From Alphaproteobacteria bacterium (GTDB lineage: Bacteria > Pseudomonadota > Alphaproteobacteria > ATCC43930 > CGMCC-115725): a stretch of 6,511 bases of DNA. The DNA lies in contig VAZR01000154.1 in assembly GCA_005888515.1 (NCBI GenBank), positions 1 to 6,511 on the forward strand, written 5' to 3'. Numbering within the stretch: the stretch's first letter is position 1; each line of letters opens with the position of its first letter. A program made the position numbers and the translations under genes. Under the pieces are notes generated by a model. The model saw only the letters and a program-made list of their open reading frames with translations. It made no database searches and was not told the origin of the DNA. Shown here in pieces: positions 6,209 to 6,511 of this stretch.

Positions 6209-6511
6209 GGTTGAAACGCGTGAAATTGTTGGTGGTCCTGTCCGCTCTGCTGGCGGTCGCGGCGCAGGCTGCGAGTGGCGGAGAGGATGTTCAGCGTCGC
6301 TTATACGCGGTGAACCAGTCGGCAAAGGATCGTGGGTCGATCTCGGTATATGACATCGATGCCGGGCATCGGCTGGTCAAGACCATTCCGACCGTTGCTG
6401 GCGTGGCCGACGTCAAAGGCGTCGCGGCCAGCGCCGCTACCGGCCGGTTCTATGTCGCATACCGGGACCGCGCTGGATTCGGCATGCTCTACTGCCTGAA
6501 CCTGTACGACG
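6205..6511 (+). CDS. Exported beta-propeller-like protein, N-terminal part only
   Basis: The open frame runs off the right edge after 102 codons. Residues 1-22 look like a Sec signal peptide: basic start MRLKRVK, hydrophobic core LLVVLSALLAV, likely cleavage after AQA. The mature part reads RRLYAVNQ, SISVYDIDAGHRLVKTI and then GRFYVAY. This blade-like pattern is typical of YVTN/YncE-type beta-propellers, so a periplasmic or secreted protein is inferred. The ATG at 6205 overlaps the SDR stop as ATGA, suggesting translational coupling. A GTG at 6220 is an alternative start: GAGG at 6208-6211 sits eight bases before it and the signal peptide would be kept. Substrate or partner is unknown, and the link to the SDR is only by position. 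Confidence 0.8.
   Translation, partial: MRLKRVKLLVVLSALLAVAAQAASGGEDVQRRLYAVNQSAKDRGSISVYDIDAGHRLVKTIPTVAGVADVKGVAASAATGRFYVAYRDRAGFGMLYCLNLYD

Overview
The window looks like chromosomal DNA from a GC-rich alphaproteobacterium. The evidence is the gene order tRNA-Leu, tig, clpP, clpX on the minus strand, strong G/C preference at third codon positions, and proteins of alphaproteobacterial character. The genus cannot be fixed from the sequence alone. Most of the window is ordinary housekeeping DNA. I see no phage, transposon, CRISPR array or defence system.

Layout. Positions 1-3920 are a minus-strand protein quality-control block, listed here in its transcription order. It begins with tRNA-Leu(UAG) at 3836-3920. 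Trigger factor (tig, 2149-3762) follows 73 bp later, then the ClpP protease (1455-2096) after 52 bp. ClpX, its AAA+ unfoldase, starts at 1248 after a 206-bp gap and runs off the left edge with only its last few codons missing. Trigger factor helps nascent chains fold at the ribosome exit, and ClpXP degrades tagged or misfolded proteins. The ClpP-ClpX gap holds a good sigma70-like promoter and two overlapping inverted repeats just before the clpX ribosome binding site, so clpX may be expressed partly on its own.

Positions 3921-4337 form a divergent intergenic region with no convincing gene. On the plus strand come tenA (4338-5006, a cysteine-class aminopyrimidine aminohydrolase of thiamin salvage), a second gene-poor stretch (5007-5449), a classical SDR oxidoreductase (5450-6208), and the start of an exported protein resembling a YVTN/beta-propeller (6205 to the right edge) that overlaps the SDR stop by four bases. 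The stretch 5007-5449 holds a possible small minus-strand membrane-peptide ORF, an operator-like palindrome with a helical-turn direct repeat, and a short intergenic repeat-like hairpin.

The most unusual item is inside tig. Its product is 537 residues, against 432 in E. coli. The excess is mostly one acidic, Ala/Glu-rich, partly His-rich insert of about 90-100 residues between two helices of the chaperone arm. The insert contains an internal tandem duplication of about 35 residues with a 52-residue period. This is the best candidate for something not previously described, but it is a lineage-specific elaboration of a known chaperone and not a new system.
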